A stretch of 64,000 bases of DNA, from contig JADJPG010000017.1 of assembly GCA_016713365.1 (NCBI GenBank), positions 1 through 64,000 on the forward strand. Direction: 5' to 3'. Below are positions 62,701-64,000 of the stretch, in pieces. The translations under genes were made by a program, and so were the position numbers. The notes under the pieces were generated by a model. It was not told the DNA's origin, did not search any database, and saw nothing but the letters and a program-made list of their open reading frames with translations. The stretch is from Verrucomicrobiota bacterium. Its GTDB lineage: Bacteria; Verrucomicrobiota; Verrucomicrobiia; Limisphaerales; JADJPG01. Position 1 is the stretch's first letter. Each line of letters opens with the position of its first letter.

Positions 62701-63419
62701 ATCCGGCAGGAGTTGTGTGGAGCCTGCCTGCTCAGGTGATCGTCACCAATGCGATTAACGGCGGCGGCACGATTGATTTCCGGAACCGTTCAATCTGGTT
62801 CGGAACCATCTCGAATCACGCTCCGATATTCGACTTTGACGGCACAACGCCGCTCACCAGCTCCAACTACCTTGCACAGCTATACGCCGGCACGACATTG
62901 GAAACGCTAAGACCAATCGGTTCACCGTCGCCCTTCCGCAGTGGCTACGACGCCGGCTATTTCGTCTCAAAGATCCTGACTCTGCCACACATCCCTTCCA
63001 ATGCGAGGGTCGTAACTCAAGTCCGCGTGTGGGAGGCTGAAAAGGGAAGCACCTATGAAGACGCACGCGCCTTCGGAGGAAAATTCGGAAGATCAGGAAT
63101 CGTTGAGGTTCTGGCTGGAAACGGCGTGTTATCGCCAACGCGCCTCACCGGTCTCGCTAGTTTCAATCTTCAGGCTGGGCTGCCATCGTTTACCGTTGGA
63201 GTGATCGATTTTATCGATCGAGAACCGGGCAATAGAATTGTCTGGTCGCTGCGGGGAGCAGCGGGATTCCGATATGTCGTCGAGCGGACCGATGAGTCTG
63301 AACCTATTGTATGGCGACCGTATCTAGTCCTTACCAACACTACCGGCGAAGTCATGTTCACCGACTCGGCCCGTTCTGGAAATGGGAGAACCTTTTACCG
63401 CGCCCGCATACTCGACTAG
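59716..63419 (+). CDS. Secreted multi-repeat protein with Ig-like domains, about 1,234 residues, one apparent frameshift
   Basis: Signal peptide about 1-33. Five degenerate repeats start near residues 33, 194, 328, 448 and 568, each of the form 'ND-x-FA(N/D)-...-G-x-(I/F)-x-GAT-x-E-x-(G/N)E-P-...-(I/L)WW-x-W', about 120 residues long. A carbohydrate-binding-like domain follows (about 703-835), then two Ig-like domains ('PLSFQWLHGGNPIPEGTNR', 'PPLHYQWFLNGSPI'), then a C-terminal 'YVVERTDESEPIVW...FYRARIL' module. The frame breaks near 62265 inside the first Ig domain and resumes one frame over. Likely surface-exposed and adhesive; no catalytic motif seen. Confidence 0.8.
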
Positions 63420-63555
63420 ACAGACCAGTGACTGCGTTGATTCCGTAAAAGCACCTTCCCGAGAATAATCGCATCCAACGAAGTATAGCCGAGGAGCGAG
63501 ATAACCAAGTGTTAAAAGGAACTGTTGTTCATCGGAAGTCGCAGTCAACTTTGGC

Positions 63556-63585
63556 TTGATGAAGAGGTGGACGCGGGGCTCAACT
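63556..63585 (+). promoter_or_regulatory. Promoter of the last gene, predicted leaderless
   Basis: TTGATG at 63556-63561, 18-base spacer, TCAACT at 63580-63585, then 6 bases to the ATG at 63592. The -10 box is weak. Confidence 0.35.
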
Positions 63586-63591
63586 GGCGTC

Positions 63592-64000
63592 ATGAAACTG
63601 GGCTTTGTCTCGGCGATCGTTCCGGAGTTGTCTCTCGATGAGGTGCTGGCGTTTGCGCGTGCGGAGAAGTTCTCGTGCATTGAGGCAATGTGCTGGCCCG
63701 TGGGAAAGGCGGAGCGAAAGTTCGCCGGCGTAACACATGTTGATGTGGCGGCCTTCACGCGCGCGAAGGCGGATGCGGTGAATGAATTGTGCGCGCGGCA
63801 CGGCGTGAGCCTGACAGCGTTGGGGTATTATCCGAACCCGCTGGACCCGGACCCGGAGGTGTCGCGCCGGTGCGTGGAACATCTGAAGAGGGTAATCGTC
63901 GCGGCGGAGTTGCTGGGCTTGAAGAATGTGAACACGTTCGTTGGCCGCGACTGGACGAAGAGCGTGGACGATAACTGGCCGCGGTTTCTGAAGGTGTGGC
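63592..64000 (+). CDS. Sugar phosphate isomerase/epimerase (AP endonuclease family 2 TIM barrel), 5' part
   Basis: The first 136 residues are present; the gene runs off the window end. It starts at the ATG at 63592 (MKLGFVSAIVPELSLDEVLA) and continues 'FSCIEAMCWPVGKAERKF', 'LCARHGVSLTALGYYPNPLD' and 'RVIVAAELLGLKNVNTFVGR', the beta-alpha pattern of the xylose-isomerase-like barrel superfamily. Family members include IolE/IolI-type and other sugar epimerases. The metal-binding Glu/Asp/His set would lie partly beyond the window. Substrate unknown. Confidence 0.85.
   Translation, partial: MKLGFVSAIVPELSLDEVLAFARAEKFSCIEAMCWPVGKAERKFAGVTHVDVAAFTRAKADAVNELCARHGVSLTALGYYPNPLDPDPEVSRRCVEHLKRVIVAAELLGLKNVNTFVGRDWTKSVDDNWPRFLKVW

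Noticed and set aside
1..64000. CRISPR arrays, tRNA or rRNA genes, prophage
   Set aside because: No regularly spaced direct repeats, no cloverleaf with CCA or GTTC-like T-arm in the intergenic gaps and no phage structural genes were recognised by eye. A tRNAscan and Rfam search would be decisive.

Overview
The window is 64 kb of GC-rich bacterial chromosome, most likely from a member of the Verrucomicrobiota (Pedosphaera/Limisphaerales-like), probably an environmental or metagenome-derived sequence. This placement is inferred from gene content: secreted Gfo/Idh/MocA oxidoreductases with Tat signals, very large exported lamin-tail/CotH proteins, a YmdB-type phosphodiesterase, a eukaryote-type HisA and a recurring C-terminal 'FYRV'-type module on secreted proteins. 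No rRNA, tRNA, CRISPR array, prophage or complete insertion sequence was seen.

Layout. 0-12.6 kb: thioredoxin start (cut by the window edge), a Pro/Ala-rich membrane-anchored protein, a secreted subtilase, a deoC-aldehyde dehydrogenase pair, a SpoU rRNA/tRNA methyltransferase, a secreted oxidoreductase, a YugP-like metallopeptidase, a secreted nuclease/phosphatase, a LolCD-type ABC transporter and GluQRS. 12.7-16.4 kb: small genes, including a stand-alone transposase N-terminal domain, a degenerate ROK protein and a TM2 protein. 16.4-24.7 kb: a six-gene minus-strand operon (WaaP-like kinase, YceI, type III polyketide synthase, FAD monooxygenase, UbiE-like methyltransferase, DHA2 exporter), divergent from an OmpR-type two-component system, with four phased ATGAC/GTCAT half-sites between them. 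24.9-27.7 kb: gamma-glutamyltransferase and GDP-mannose dehydratase. 27.7-34.9 kb: a sulfate-uptake locus (Rrf2 regulator, YezD-like protein, porin, sulfate-binding protein, M14 peptidase, CysT, CysW, CysA). 34.9-43.8 kb: signal peptidase, STAS protein, a three-gene lipid head-group cluster, TilS, FtsH and Rpe. 43.8-49.8 kb: xseB-dxs facing xseA-ymdB, then hisA. 49.9-63.4 kb: large secreted proteins (LTD/CotH giant, CotH protein, five-repeat protein), an esterase, a BLUF photoreceptor and a Pvc16-like protein. The window ends inside a TIM-barrel epimerase/endonuclease-like gene.

Two themes cut across the window. First, many genes have a sigma70-like promoter (TTGnnn, 16-18 bp, TAnCnT-like) whose -10 box ends only 6-9 bases before the ATG, so transcription should begin at or next to the start codon: leaderless mRNA looks common here. 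Second, apparent single-base indels disrupt several genes (dxs, xseA, hisA, yceI, the giant LTD gene and others). Protein similarity continues cleanly in the next frame each time, and several of these genes should be essential, so sequence error is the simplest explanation.

The best candidate for a new system is the type III polyketide operon with its adjoining two-component system. The enzyme set resembles Srs-type phenolic-lipid quinone biosynthesis, with a quinone-lipid-binding YceI and a kinase added.
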